This document shows, one piece after another, positions 41,886 through 51,667 of a stretch of 64,000 nucleotides of DNA. The stretch lies in NCBI GenBank assembly GCA_965215155.1, contig CBDCCY010000002.1, positions 248,001 through 312,000 of the forward strand, read 5' to 3'. The position numbers were made by a program, and so were the translations under genes. Position 1 is the stretch's first letter. Each line of letters starts with the position of its first letter. This DNA comes from JAGWAJ01 sp965215155 (GTDB lineage Bacteria; Acidobacteriota; Vicinamibacteria; Vicinamibacterales; UBA8438). The notes under the pieces are model-generated. The model made no database searches. It saw only the letters and a list, made by a program, of their open reading frames with translations, and was not told where the DNA came from.

Positions 41886-42598
41886 CGCGAGGTCCCACGA
41901 TCGTTCCCTGAACCCCCGCAGGTACCGCTTCGTATCGAGTTCGGGTGTCAGCGCGGACACGATGGACAGGCGCTCCCGGATACCGACCGCGAGACCGTGA
42001 CGCCGCCAGTGACGGAAGAGGATCTCGTAGTCGGTCCAGGTGCTGTCCGAATCGGTAGCAAACAGGAGGACCTGGGCGTTCAAGTCCGTCACGGTGGCCG
42101 CTGCTACATCTTGCAGCCCGCTCCGGCTCTCCATGAGGACCGTCGTGGGAGCATGAGTTGCCTCCAGCCGGGACAGCAGGTACTGAAGACGCTCAGTCCA
42201 CGCCCGCCCGACGTCCATATGGACGCGGCCGAGCTTGGCGAGATACTCGCCAGGATCGCGGCCATGGGCAGGAACCACGCGCACGTCACCCTCCAGGTCC
42301 CTCGCCCATGCCGGCGCCGCCGTCATCTCTGCGATCACATGCTCGCCCTGTCCGACAAGATCCTCGACAAACCAGTCGGCGACGCCGAAGGCGGGGCGCG
42401 CGTCCGCGTCGAGCACGGCGGATGACAACCCCGGCGACTCCAGATCCAGATCGACAAGCAGGACGCGCTGGCCCTTGGCCGCCAAATGCCAAGCGAGAAA
42501 TAGACCGGCCCGGCTCGCTCCGGGATCGCTCCCGCTGATTCGACGGCCTGACCGAGGCGGTCCCAGATGCCGTCGAACGGGACGAATGCGTCAGTCAT
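41886..42598 (-). pseudogene. ParA/MinD-like ATPase remnant lacking its P-loop
   Basis: The gene starts at ATG 42598 (TDAFVPFDGIWDRLGQAVES ... GPVYFS), then changes frame at about 42500 and continues LAWHLAAKGQRVLLVDLDLE, SPGLSSAVLDADARP and so on. In related ATPases a KGGVGR/KS-type P-loop stands exactly between these two parts, so an internal deletion has removed it and broken the frame. The 3' end (RYLRGFRERSWDLAR) runs into the group II intron remnant. The product cannot bind ATP normally. It follows a HEPN-like gene with a tiny overlapping frame between them. Confidence 0.65.
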
Positions 42599-42668
42599 CG
42601 TCTCGGTCCTCGGCTATACGCTGCACGAGGTCTCGAATTCTGCGCGCTGCCGCGCGGTGCCGCGTCAC
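42591..42668 (-). CDS. Tiny frame between HEPN-like gene and ATPase remnant
   Basis: 25 codons starting at a GTG that overlaps the HEPN-like stop (GTGA) and ending in a TGA that overlaps the ATPase start region. It encodes an Arg-rich helix (RHRAAARRIRDLVQRIAEDR). The double coupling suggests a real small product or the remains of a longer gene. Evidence is slight. Confidence 0.25.
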   Translation of the reverse strand: MTRHRAAARRIRDLVQRIAEDRDDD

Positions 42669-43015
42669 ACCGTCTCGCTCGAAGTGTTGGCGATCGCGTA
42701 GCGGTCATGATGCGACCAGTGCTCGAACGGCTCCCCCGCCGGGAGCAGCCCCAGATACCGCTCGCCGCCGTGACCCGCTGCGAAGGCCGCGAACGCCTGC
42801 CAGATACGCGGCACGTGCTCCTGGTGTTCTCGCTCAATGGGCTTCCCGGTCTCGTCGACCGGCATTCCGAGATGCTGCATCACCGCCTTCAGGCCGCACT
42901 CGACGCTGAACCCGTACAACTGGTCGGCGCTCGCCCAGCGTTCGTGCCGGAACAGCACCTGGGCATCGTCCCAGTGCCGGTCATGCGCGTCGACGAAGTC
43001 GGCCGGGTACAGCAT
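42665..43015 (-). CDS. HEPN-like protein
   Basis: From ATG 43015 the frame gives 116 aa. ADQLYGFSVECGLKAVMQHL is the typical HEPN first-helix pattern (A..LYGF..E..LKA), and the whole protein is helical. HEPN proteins are often RNases or parts of conflict systems, but no R-x4-6-H motif is evident, so it may be a non-catalytic partner. The coupled downstream gene was an ATPase, now broken. The start has no good ribosome site. Confidence 0.6.
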   Translation of the reverse strand: MLYPADFVDAHDRHWDDAQVLFRHERWASADQLYGFSVECGLKAVMQHLGMPVDETGKPIEREHQEHVPRIWQAFAAFAAGHGGERYLGLLPAGEPFEHWSHHDRYAIANTSSETV

Positions 43016-43124
43016 CCGGAGGGAACGTTGGGGCCACCGCTGGCGGCGCTGTTCGTTTGGCCCCGGCGGGCCGCCACTGGAGGCGCGGCACCGCCGGGGC
43101 AAGCACCGAGCCGAGACCGCGCTC

Positions 43125-44423
43125 CTACTCGATGGCCTCGTAGACGAGGGTCTGGAACTCGCGCTCGAGGTCGTAGGCGGCGAACGGCATGAACTGGGTC
43201 CAGACCATGCCGACGAGCTCCGCCTCGGGGTCGATCCAGAAGAACGTGTTGGCGGCCCCGGCCCAGCGGTAGACGCCGTTGTGGTCCGGCTCCGGCGAGG
43301 CGTCCGCGTCCATCATCACCGCGAAGCCGAGGCCGAAGCCGTAGCCGGGGCTCAGGAACGTCCCGAGCTCGATCGGGACCAGCGCGTCCGGCAGGCGGTT
43401 CTCGCGCATCTTGGCGACGGTCTCCGCGCCCAGAATGCGCACGTCGCCGAGGCTGCCGCCCTCGAGCAGCATCTGGGCGAAGCGGATGTAGTCGGACGCG
43501 GTCGAGGTCAGCCCGCCGCCGCCCGACGGGAAGTTCGGCGGGCTGGTGTACTCTCCCTCCGTCGGGGAATCGGCGATGACGAGCTCGTCGTCGGCCTTCG
43601 CGTAGTTCGCCATGAAGCGGCCGCGTTTCTCCTCGGCGACCCAGAACGCGGTGTCGTCCATCTCGAGCGGATCCAGGATGCGCTCCTTGACGAACGCGTC
43701 GAAGGGCTGCCCGGAGGCGACCTCGACGATGCGGCCCAGCATGTCGGTGGAAACGCTGTAGGTCCAGCGCGTGCCCGGGCTCGCGATGAGCGGCAGCTCG
43801 GCCACGCGGCGGGCGAAGTCTTCGAGACCCTCGGCGGCGGCGAGCGGGTTCGCCTCGACGTAGAGGGCGTCGACGGCCGAGTCGCCAAAGAACCCGTAGC
43901 TGAGGCCCGACGTGTGCGTCAGCAGGTGTTCGACCGTGATCGGACCGTCCGGCGCGACGCGCTCTCCACCGGCCAGGACCTTGACGTCCGCGAACTCCGG
44001 CACGAACTTCGAGAGCGGGTCGTCGAGGGCGACCTTGCCCTCCTCGACCAGGATCATCGTCGCGACGCTGGTCACCGGCTTGGTCATCGAGTAGATGCGG
44101 AAGATGTCGTCCCGCTCCAGCGGGTCGCCGCTGGCCGTGTCGCGGGTCCCGACCGCCTCCCAGTGGACGACCTGCCCGCGGCGCGCCACCATGGTCATCA
44201 CGGCGGCCAGCCGGCCGTCGTCGACGTAGGCCTGCATCGCCGGCGCGATTCGCGCCAGCGTGTCCGCGGACATCCCGACCGTGCCCGGGCTCGCGACCGG
44301 AAGCCCGGCGTCCGGCCCGGTGTCGTCCGGCGCCGTCGACTGGGCGAGCGCCGCCGGAGCGAGCGCCGCGACAAGCGCCGCCGCAACGAGCCCGACCGTG
44401 AACCCTGCAGACTGACGGTTCAT
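43125..44423 (-). CDS. Secreted serine hydrolase, beta-lactamase (class C-like) family
   Basis: A 432-aa protein with a signal peptide (cleavage after APAALAQ) and the class C/esterase fold: SxxK at S112-M-T-K115 (RIYSMTKPVTS), a Tyr motif WTYSVSTDMLGRIVEVASGQ, HTSGLSYGF, and near the end a YRWAGAANTFFWIDPE region where the HxG/KTG box lies. GGGAGG stands seven bases before the ATG. Such proteins usually act as esterases or peptidases rather than antibiotic-resistance enzymes. It is divergent from the 44643 gene across 219 bases that must hold both promoters. This is where sequence starts to look chromosomal. Confidence 0.9.
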   Translation of the reverse strand: MNRQSAGFTVGLVAAALVAALAPAALAQSTAPDDTGPDAGLPVASPGTVGMSADTLARIAPAMQAYVDDGRLAAVMTMVARRGQVVHWEAVGTRDTASGDPLERDDIFRIYSMTKPVTSVATMILVEEGKVALDDPLSKFVPEFADVKVLAGGERVAPDGPITVEHLLTHTSGLSYGFFGDSAVDALYVEANPLAAAEGLEDFARRVAELPLIASPGTRWTYSVSTDMLGRIVEVASGQPFDAFVKERILDPLEMDDTAFWVAEEKRGRFMANYAKADDELVIADSPTEGEYTSPPNFPSGGGGLTSTASDYIRFAQMLLEGGSLGDVRILGAETVAKMRENRLPDALVPIELGTFLSPGYGFGLGFAVMMDADASPEPDHNGVYRWAGAANTFFWIDPEAELVGMVWTQFMPFAAYDLEREFQTLVYEAIE

Positions 44424-44642
44424 GAACGCCTCCCTTCCTTCCCTCGCAGGTCTCCAGCCTGCCTGGGCATCGTACCCCGGTCGGCAAGGCCGCGCCACGC
44501 ACCGACGGCGTGCAGGCCGGCCGCACGCCGCCCCAGCCGGCAAGGGTGCGCCACTGTGCGATGATGTAGGCAGGAACACGGCCGTGCCCCCCGGCCGCGA
44601 GACGCGGCGGCGAGGCGCGGGTTCACCAATGGAGACACTCCC

Positions 44643-45233
44643 ATGAAGCGGATCACACCCACCCTCGACAACCCGGCCGCCCTTGCGCTCGCCCTGCTCT
44701 GCCTCGTGCCCCTGGTCATCGGCTCGCCGGCGGCGCAGTCCGACGACGACGCGATAGCCACCGCGCTCATGGCGGCGCCGCCCGCCCTGGCCGCCAACGC
44801 GATGGTGATCCGGCTCGACGACGCCGGCGACTACGAGGTGCTCCGCGAAGGTGACAACGACCTCGTCTGCTGGGACCGCTCCGACCAGCCGAACATGTCG
44901 TTCAGCGTGCAGTGCACCAGCGTCGGCAACCTTCCCCGCATCCGGCAGAACCGCGCGTGGGCGATGTCCGGCCAGAGCGCCGAGGAGACTCGCGCGATGC
45001 AGGAGGCCGCCGAGGCGGACGGCACGCGCGAGGTGTCGGTCTACGGCAGCATGTACTACACCGTCGCCGGCGCCGACAAGGAGTCGGCCAACCTGCACAT
45101 GACCATCGCCGTGCCGTACGCCACCGGCGAGACGCTCGGCGGCCTGGCCGAGGAGGGGAGCTACACGCGCGCCGGCACCTGGGTCATGCAGGCCGGGACG
45201 TCCTCGGCCCACATCATGCTGCCGGGCCGGTAG
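44643..45233 (+). CDS. Secreted hypothetical protein
   Basis: A 196-aa protein with a signal peptide (hydrophobic ALALALLCLVPLVIG, cleavage near AAQS). The mature part has DYEVLREGDNDLVCWDRSD with a Cys pair (VCWD, VQCTSVGN), VYGSMYYTVAG and a closing HIMLPGR. It resembles secreted proteins common in acidobacterial genomes, but I cannot name a family. It is upstream of two PQQ-type propeller genes in the same direction. Confidence 0.75.
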   Translation: MKRITPTLDNPAALALALLCLVPLVIGSPAAQSDDDAIATALMAAPPALAANAMVIRLDDAGDYEVLREGDNDLVCWDRSDQPNMSFSVQCTSVGNLPRIRQNRAWAMSGQSAEETRAMQEAAEADGTREVSVYGSMYYTVAGADKESANLHMTIAVPYATGETLGGLAEEGSYTRAGTWVMQAGTSSAHIMLPGR

Positions 45234-45374
45234 CTCCGGCCGCGGATTCCGACCGCGCCCGCGTCGGCGCCGTACGCCGCCCTCCGGTCGCCCGCCGGCG
45301 AACCGGGGGGCGGTGTCCGCGTGAGCCCGGCCGGATCTGCAAGCCCTCGCGGAACTCTTGACGGAGGTCAATCG

Positions 45375-46724
45375 ATGAAGCGGATCGCTCTCGTCCTCGC
45401 GCTCGTCTCGCTGTCCGCGACGGCGGCGCTGGCGCAGCCCGCCGACGGCGACAATTGGCCGCACTTCCGCGGCCCCACCATGAATGCCGCCGTCGCCGAC
45501 AACCCGAACCTGCCCGAAACCTGGAGCACGACCGAGAACGTCGAGTGGGTAACCGAGATCCCCGGTCTCGGCTGGTCGAGCCCCGTGGTCTGGGGCGATC
45601 GGGTCTTCCTGACGACGGTGACGGCCATCGGGGACTTCGAGCAGCCCAAGCCCGGGCTCTACGCGCCGCGCGGGCGCCCCGAGCCGCCGCCGATCGACCA
45701 CGACTGGCTGGTCTACTGCCTCGACCTCGAGTCCGGCGACATCCTGTGGCGGCGGTCGGTTGCGACCGGGCTCCCGTCGTTCCCGCGACACCAGAAGAGC
45801 ACCTACGCGTCCGAGACCCCGACAACGGACGGCGAGCACGTCTACGTCCGCTTCGGCGACCTCGGCACGTACGCGTTCGACATGGACGGCAACGAGGTCT
45901 GGAGCGCGCCGACGCCGTACCGGCGCACGCGGTCCGAATGGGGTTCAGCCTCCTCCCCCGTCGTCTACGGCGACATGCTGATCATCGTCTACGACAACGA
46001 GGAGGAGTCGTGGATCGCCGCGCTCGACAAGCGGACCGGCGAGGAGATCTGGCGCCGGTCTCGCGACGAGGGCTCCACCTGGGCCACGCCGTTCGTCTGG
46101 GAGAACGACCTGCGCACCGAGATCGTCACGTCCGGCGTGAGGCGCATTCGTTCCTACGACCTCGACGGCAACCTGTTGTGGGAGATGGATGGTCGCATGT
46201 CGTGGGCCGCGATCCCGACGCCGTTCGCGGCCCACGGGCGGGTCTACGTCAACTCCGGCTATTTCGGCGACAACCACCGGCCGGCCTACGCCATCCAGCC
46301 CGGCGCGAGCGGCGACATCACGCTCGCCGACGGGGCGTCGTCGAACGATTACGTCGCCTGGTACCAACCCCGGGCCGGCAACTACAACACCTCGCCGCTG
46401 ATCTACGGCGACGTCTACTACAGCCTGCTCGACCGCGGCTTCTTCGAGGCCTACGACGCGCTGACCGGCGAGCCGGTCTACCCGCGCCGGCGGATCCGGG
46501 TGGGAGCCAGCTTCACCTCGTCGCCGTGGGCCTACAACGGCAAGGTCTTCGCGCTCAGCGAGCAGGGCGACACCTACGTCCTCCGGGCGGGCCAGGACTA
46601 CGAGGTCCTCGGCGTCAACCGCCTCGACGAGATGGCGATGGCGTCGCCGGCCATCGTCGGCGACCGCCTGCTGATCCGCACGGCCACCAGGCTCTACAGC
46701 ATCCGGCAACAGGCGGCGAACTGA
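45375..46724 (+). CDS. Secreted PQQ-like beta-propeller protein
   Basis: A 449-aa protein with GGAGG seven bases before ATG 45375. It has a signal peptide (ALVLALVSLSATAALAQ), then NWPHFRGPTMNAAV, the usual start of this family. Propeller blades follow, each with a strand such as WSSPVVWGDRVFLTTV, YCLDLESGDILWRRSV, SYDLDGNLLWEMDG or ASPAIVGDRLLIRTA. The quinoprotein-like W-motifs suggest a beta-propeller, but PQQ binding is not shown; many members bind no cofactor. Homologous to the protein at 54982-56356. Confidence 0.9.
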   Translation: MKRIALVLALVSLSATAALAQPADGDNWPHFRGPTMNAAVADNPNLPETWSTTENVEWVTEIPGLGWSSPVVWGDRVFLTTVTAIGDFEQPKPGLYAPRGRPEPPPIDHDWLVYCLDLESGDILWRRSVATGLPSFPRHQKSTYASETPTTDGEHVYVRFGDLGTYAFDMDGNEVWSAPTPYRRTRSEWGSASSPVVYGDMLIIVYDNEEESWIAALDKRTGEEIWRRSRDEGSTWATPFVWENDLRTEIVTSGVRRIRSYDLDGNLLWEMDGRMSWAAIPTPFAAHGRVYVNSGYFGDNHRPAYAIQPGASGDITLADGASSNDYVAWYQPRAGNYNTSPLIYGDVYYSLLDRGFFEAYDALTGEPVYPRRRIRVGASFTSSPWAYNGKVFALSEQGDTYVLRAGQDYEVLGVNRLDEMAMASPAIVGDRLLIRTATRLYSIRQQAAN

Positions 46725-46740
46725 CCGCGGAACGGACGGA

Positions 46741-48139
46741 GTGGCAGTGATCTCGCGGCGGGCGCTGCTCGGCGGCCTGCTGGCGCCGGCAGCGCTCGCC
46801 CGACCGGCGCGCGCCCAGGACGTCGTCGTTCATGGAACGCCGCGGCCGCTCGCCGGCGACGCGGTGACCCACAACTGGCCGTCCTTCCTCGGCCCCACCC
46901 ACGACGCCGTCTCGACCGAGACCCGGCTCAGCCGCTCGCTCCCTCCGCCGCTCGTCTGGGAGCTCGCAAAGGGAAGCGGCTACGCGTCGCCCGCCGTCGC
47001 CGGGGACCGGCTGGTGTTCCTGCACCGGATCGGCGATTCCGAGATCGTCGATTGCCTGCACCCCGAGACCGGCGCCCGGCGATGGACGTTCCGCTACCCG
47101 AGCGATTACGAGGACCGCTACGGCTACAACAACGGCCCGCGGTCGAGCCCGGTCATCGACCCGTCCGCGGGACGCGTCTACACGATGGGGGCCGAGGCCG
47201 TCCTCCACTGCCTGTCCCTCGCCTCGGGCGATGTCGTCTGGCGGCGCGACCTGCAGCGCGACTTCGGCGTGCGGCAGGACTTCTTCGGCGTGTCGGCGAC
47301 GCCGCTACTGGAAGGCAACCTGCTGATCGTCAACGCCGGCGCCCCCGACGGCGGGTGCGTCATCGCCTTCGACGCCGCCGGCGGCCGCGAGGTCTGGCGG
47401 GCCGGAAGCTGGGGACCGAGTTATGCCTCGCCCGTCCCCGGCGTGGTGCACGGCGCGCGGCGAGTGTTCGTATTCGCCGGAGGCGAGTCGAGTCCGCCGA
47501 TCGGGGGGCTGCTCTCCATCGACCCCGCGAACGGGGCGGTCGACTTCGAGTTCCCGTTCCGCAGCCGGACCTACGAGTCGGTCAACGCCTCCTGCCCCGT
47601 GGTGTTCGACGACCGGGTGTTCGTCTCCGCCAGCTATCGCACCGGCGGCGCCCTCGTCGCGGTGCGGCCGGACTTCACCCACGAGGTCGTCTGGACGACG
47701 CGCGAGTTCGCCCTGCACTACAACACCGCCATCCACCGCGACGGCTACCTCTACGGCTTCGACGGCCGCAATATGGGGCGACTCGTCGCTCGCCTGCGTC
47801 GACGTGTCGAGCGGGCAGGTGGTCTGGCGCGAGGCGCCGACGTGGACGGAGACGTTCGAGATCGGCGGGCGTCGCGGCCAGCAGATCCTGGGCACCGCGC
47901 GCGGCTCGCTGCTGGCGGCCGACGGGCAGTTCCTCTGTCTGGGCGAGCTCGGCCACCTGCTCTGGATGGACCTGACCCCCCGCGGCTACCGCGAGATCTC
48001 GCGGGCGTGGCTCTTCGCGGCCCGCGAGTCGTGGGCGCTGCCGGTGCTCAGCCGCGGCCTGCTCTACGTCGTGCAGAACGCCCGCGACCTCATCCGCGGG
48101 ACGCCGCCGCGGCTCCTCTGCTACGACCTGCGCGCCTGA
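46741..48139 (+). pseudogene. Second PQQ-like beta-propeller gene, frameshifted
   Basis: Starts at GTG 46741 or 46747, 16-22 bases after the preceding gene, with a twin-arginine-like signal (SRRALLGGLLAPAALA). Propeller blades continue in one frame to YLYGFDGRN (about 47770). Then the matching sequence moves to another frame: WGDSSLACVDVSSGQVVWRE through LLYVVQNARDL to a TGA at 48139. One indel in GCAATATGGGG would restore a protein of about 465 aa. It is either a young pseudogene or a sequencing error. Confidence 0.8.
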
Positions 48140-48142
48140 CCC

Positions 48143-49144
48143 CTACCGCACCTCGTCGACGCGCTGCGTGTTCTTGCGGCGCGCGCCGGCCATGATGCCG
48201 TGCATGCCGATGTTCCCCTCGTGGCAGGCGTACTCGAACAGCGGGCCGTCGGTCCGCCGCAGCGGCATCATCATCGTCCACGGCCGCGTGTAGTTGTTCG
48301 GGTCCTCTACCGTGAACTCGTACATCACGGTGTCCCCGTCGACGCGCCGGAAGCGCTCGACGAGCTGCGTGTCGCGGCTCGAGCCGCGGAGGCTGGTCTC
48401 GGTCAGGAAGTTGGTCGTCTCGACGACCAGCGTCTCCCCTTCCCAGCGCCCGCGCGAGTCGCCCGCCCACTGCCGCAGCGTACCGTGCGGCCGTCCGTCG
48501 AGCGGGATGATGCGCGCGTTGTGGACCATCTCGTTGAAGATGACGACGTAGCCGGGCACCTGCAGGATCTGGACGTTGTTGTTGTAGGAGGCGGCGGTCA
48601 TCGGGGGGCCGGAGTTGAAGCCCATGATGCAGCGGTCCGACAGGCTGCGGTCGGTGTAGTGGTCCGCGAACCCGTTCCGCAGGTTCAGCCGCCGCAGCGC
48701 CCGCGCCTCCCGCGCCCCCGGCGCGTAGGGAATGCGCCCGTCGGGCGGATCGACGATCAGCGACGTCCGTTTGTCGGCGGTCAGCTCGACGCCCCGCTCG
48801 TACCAGAACTCGTTGTACGAGAGGACGCCCCCCTCCGCCCGCGGCTGGTAGCCGGCGCTCGGCGCGCCCGCGATCGGGTCGAACAGGTCGCGGTTGAGTC
48901 GCGTCCGCTCCGACGCCTCGAACGCGGCGGCCTCCTCGAGCGACAGGCGCTCCTGATCGGCGAGTGCCGCCGGCCGCTCCAGCGGCGTCAGCGTGCGGAA
49001 GGTGAAGGTGCCGGAGATGTGCGGCTGGCCGTCGGGCGTCCGCATCGGCTCGTCCGCCGCGCCGGACTGCGCCGCTGCCGGCAGCGCCGCCAACGAGGCG
49101 ACGAGGAACGCCGCGGCGAGAGTGCTGGAGTATCGGTCACGCAT
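48143..49144 (-). CDS. Secreted hypothetical protein
   Basis: A 333-aa protein with GGAGG before ATG 49144 and a signal peptide ending near ALPAAAQ. The sequence includes ISGTFTFRTLTPLERP, NEFWYERGVELTADKRTSLI, DRCIMGFNSGPPM and GRWEGETLVVETTNFL, and ends with YACHEGNIGMHGIMAGAR. I recognise this as a recurring secreted family in acidobacterial and environmental genomes with no assigned function. It converges on the propeller gene, with only three bases between the stops. Confidence 0.8.
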   Translation of the reverse strand: MRDRYSSTLAAAFLVASLAALPAAAQSGAADEPMRTPDGQPHISGTFTFRTLTPLERPAALADQERLSLEEAAAFEASERTRLNRDLFDPIAGAPSAGYQPRAEGGVLSYNEFWYERGVELTADKRTSLIVDPPDGRIPYAPGAREARALRRLNLRNGFADHYTDRSLSDRCIMGFNSGPPMTAASYNNNVQILQVPGYVVIFNEMVHNARIIPLDGRPHGTLRQWAGDSRGRWEGETLVVETTNFLTETSLRGSSRDTQLVERFRRVDGDTVMYEFTVEDPNNYTRPWTMMMPLRRTDGPLFEYACHEGNIGMHGIMAGARRKNTQRVDEVR

Positions 49145-49294
49145 CGGTGTGCCTCCGCGGGTGATTCGGGTCGAGCAAACGGAACATCCGAGCGAATTCT
49201 ACTACTCGTGACGGGCCTGAGCGACGGCGCGACCTTGCGCAGGCGGTGATGGGTGGGTGGGTCGTCGCCCCGGACACCGGACGATGGCTGCGGT

Positions 49295-50473
49295 TCAAAC
49301 ACCCTTCGTCGGGAAGCTCTCCAACGGACCCGCCGCCGGTGCTCCACCCATCCACTCGCGCAACGCACTCTTCTCATCGAGCCGCGTCTTCAGGGCCCCG
49401 CCCATCGCTACCGCCAGCCTCGGATACACCTGGATGAACGGCGCATCGAATCTCTCCTCCACGCTCCTTGGCACCCGCCGCGCCACGCGAAAGGGGACCG
49501 GCCGATCTCCCAGCCGCCACCGCCGGTCCTTGAGAGCCGTGATCATCGGCAGATCACAGCCTCCGCCCGTCAGGACCAGCGTGATGCCCATCTCGGCAGC
49601 CGCCTTCTCCCAGCTCTCGTGGACGCCCTCCAGGAGCTTCTGAATGTTGTCCGCGATCCCGTCCGCAAACCTCCTGACCCCTTCCGATGCGACGAACTCC
49701 TCACGGCTGAGAGTCACCTCTTCGTCATTCACCAACGTCTCGGTCAGGCTCCCCACCTGGAAGAGCCTCTCCTTCATCTGGCGGACGCCCTTGCGACGCA
49801 GACCGCGGCGCGCGCGAGCTCCGGTCTCGTCAACGCCCAAACCCGCCTTCCGGAGGACCTCCTCGACCAACAACTGGTCGAGCCTGTCGCCCGCCTGCCG
49901 GATTCCCGAGTCGCCGTCTGCGATTGGAAACGCGCGACGAATCTCTCCATCCTGCACCACCCAGAACAACGACAAGTCGGTTGTCCCGGCACCGACGTCC
50001 ACCACGAGCATGAGGTCCCGTGCGGACTGATCTCGCCAGACACACGCGGAAGCCGCCGCCAAGGCTTCGATGGTCCCGCGGGTCCAGTCGGTCACATCGA
50101 TCGATTCCGTCGCTGCCAGCCGCGTCAGCTCTCCGTCGTGAGCTGCCGCTGCCCGCACGGCGGAGGCGACCGATTCGACGGGAACGCCCTCGCGCCAACG
50201 GTCACGAAACGTATCCGCCAGCACCTGCGCGCGCAGCAGGCTCTTTCCCAGGAGTTCAGCGGCCCAGCGGCGCTGCGTCGGTTGCCAACACGGCACGGTG
50301 AATCGGCGGCGCACGTAGGGTGTCCCGACACGGCGCGCGATCGCCGTCGCCGCCAAGTCCGTCAGGTACGCCAGATAGATCGTGATCGCATCGGCGTAGG
50401 TCAACGTCGAGGTAGGATCCACGTCCCTAGGGAGCTTCCTGGCAAGCTCCACCGCGCCATCCTCCGGATCCAC
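49295..50473 (-). pseudogene. C-terminal part of an Hsp70-like ATPase gene split by an IS
   Basis: A 392-residue frame beginning directly at the IS end (GTG at 50473). It holds the second half of an actin/Hsp70 ATPase: RRFTVPCWQPTQRRWAAE, the phosphate-2 loop LMLVVDVGAGTTDLSLFWV and the adenosine loop ITLVLTGGGCDLPMI. The phosphate-1 loop is in the frame beyond the IS (51668-52543). If the IS and one TA are removed, both frames are in the same phase with a single TAG between them. It could be expressed as a separate fragment, but a working ATPase needs both halves. Confidence 0.75.
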
Positions 50474-50474
50474 C

Positions 50475-51667
50475 TAGTGGCCTGCCACTGAAAACAGTGG
50501 AACGTTCTTGGAGGCGTCGTCGTCTGTGCCAACAGGAGGTAGTCCATGCGCAGAGGACCTCGCCCGGCGCCGGTCACCTTGACGGAAGACGAACGGCAAG
50601 CCTTGACCTCCCTGGCCCATCGGTCGCGCACGGCCCCACAGCTTGCGCGGCGCGCCCGCATCATCCTGGCCTGCGCCGACGGCCAGCCCACGCGCGGTAT
50701 CACCAGGCGCCTGCACCTGTCGCCGACCACCGTCTGCAAGTGGCGCACTCGATTTCTTGCCGACCGGCTCGACGGCTTGACCGACGAACCGCGGCCGGGC
50801 GCGCCGCGCCGCATCACCGACGCGCAGGTCGAGGATGTGGTGGTGCGCACCCTGGAATCGACCCCCCGCGGCAGCACCCACTGGAGCACGCGAGGCATGG
50901 CCAAGGCTACCGGTCTGAGCCACGCGACCATCGGTCGGATCTGGCGTGCCTTCGGGTTGCAGCCGCACCGGACCGAGACGTTCAAGCTGTCGCCGGACCC
51001 CTGGTTGATCGACAAGGTGCGCGACATCGTCGGGCTGTACGTCAATCCGCCCGAGCACGCGGTCGTGTTCTGCGTCGACGAGAAGCCGCAGATTCAGGCC
51101 CTCGAGCGCACCGCGCCGCTGCTGCCGATGCAACCGGGCCAGGCCGAGCGGCGCACCTTCGACTATCGCCGCCACGGGACGACCTCGTTGTTCGCCGCAC
51201 TCGACGTCAAGACCGGCACGGTCATCGGCGAGTTGCACCGCCGCCATCGGTCGGTCGAGTTCGAGAAGTTCCTCAAGCGCATCGACGCCGAGACGCCGGA
51301 CGGGCTGGACATCCACCTCATCCTGGACAACTACAGCACGCACAAGTCGCCCCGGACTCGGCGGTGGCTGGTCCGGCACCCGAGGTTCCATCTCCATTTC
51401 ACCCCGACCTACAGCTCCTGGCTGCATCTGGTGGAGCGATGGTTCGCGGAACTGACGACCAAGCAACTGCGTCGCGGCGTGCATCGCAGCATCGTCGCCT
51501 TGGAGCGGGCGATTCGGGAGTTCCTTGACCAGCACAACGCCGCCGCCCGTCCGTTCGCGTGGACGAAGTCGGCCGACGAGATCCTGGCGAGCATCGCCCG
51601 GTTCGCGCAACGGACCCTCGCGGCGCACAGCGGATACTGTTTCACGAACCATTGATACAGGACACTA
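50475..51667 (+). mobile_element. IS630-family insertion sequence, third and different copy
   Basis: Flanked by TA at 50475-50476 and 51666-51667. Ends begin AGTGGCCTG (left) and AGTGTCCTG (right, complement). It is related to, but clearly distinct from, the two other copies: the transposases share the plan and many motifs, but not near-identity. It interrupts the Hsp70-like gene. The restored target again reads CTAG. Confidence 0.9.
50546..51655 (+). CDS. IS630-family transposase
   Basis: A 369-aa protein with AGGAGG before ATG 50546. Two helix-turn-helix motifs (GITRRLHLSPTTVCKWRTRF; KATGLSHATIGRIWRAFGLQ) precede a DDE domain with VVFCVDEKPQIQ, HLILDNYSTHK and SSWLHLVERWFAEL. The frame is intact, so the element may be active. 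The C-terminal extension (LASIARFAQRTL) is longer than in the other copy. Confidence 0.95.
   Translation: MRRGPRPAPVTLTEDERQALTSLAHRSRTAPQLARRARIILACADGQPTRGITRRLHLSPTTVCKWRTRFLADRLDGLTDEPRPGAPRRITDAQVEDVVVRTLESTPRGSTHWSTRGMAKATGLSHATIGRIWRAFGLQPHRTETFKLSPDPWLIDKVRDIVGLYVNPPEHAVVFCVDEKPQIQALERTAPLLPMQPGQAERRTFDYRRHGTTSLFAALDVKTGTVIGELHRRHRSVEFEKFLKRIDAETPDGLDIHLILDNYSTHKSPRTRRWLVRHPRFHLHFTPTYSSWLHLVERWFAELTTKQLRRGVHRSIVALERAIREFLDQHNAAARPFAWTKSADEILASIARFAQRTLAAHSGYCFTNH

Noticed and set aside
42235..42909. A 224-codon plus-strand frame over the ATPase remnant
   Set aside because: Ser/Arg/Pro-rich shadow; the minus strand shows family-specific motifs.
43125..44423. Antibiotic-resistance beta-lactamase
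   Set aside because: The S-x-x-K fold is shared with many esterases and peptidases; nothing in the sequence or context points to resistance.
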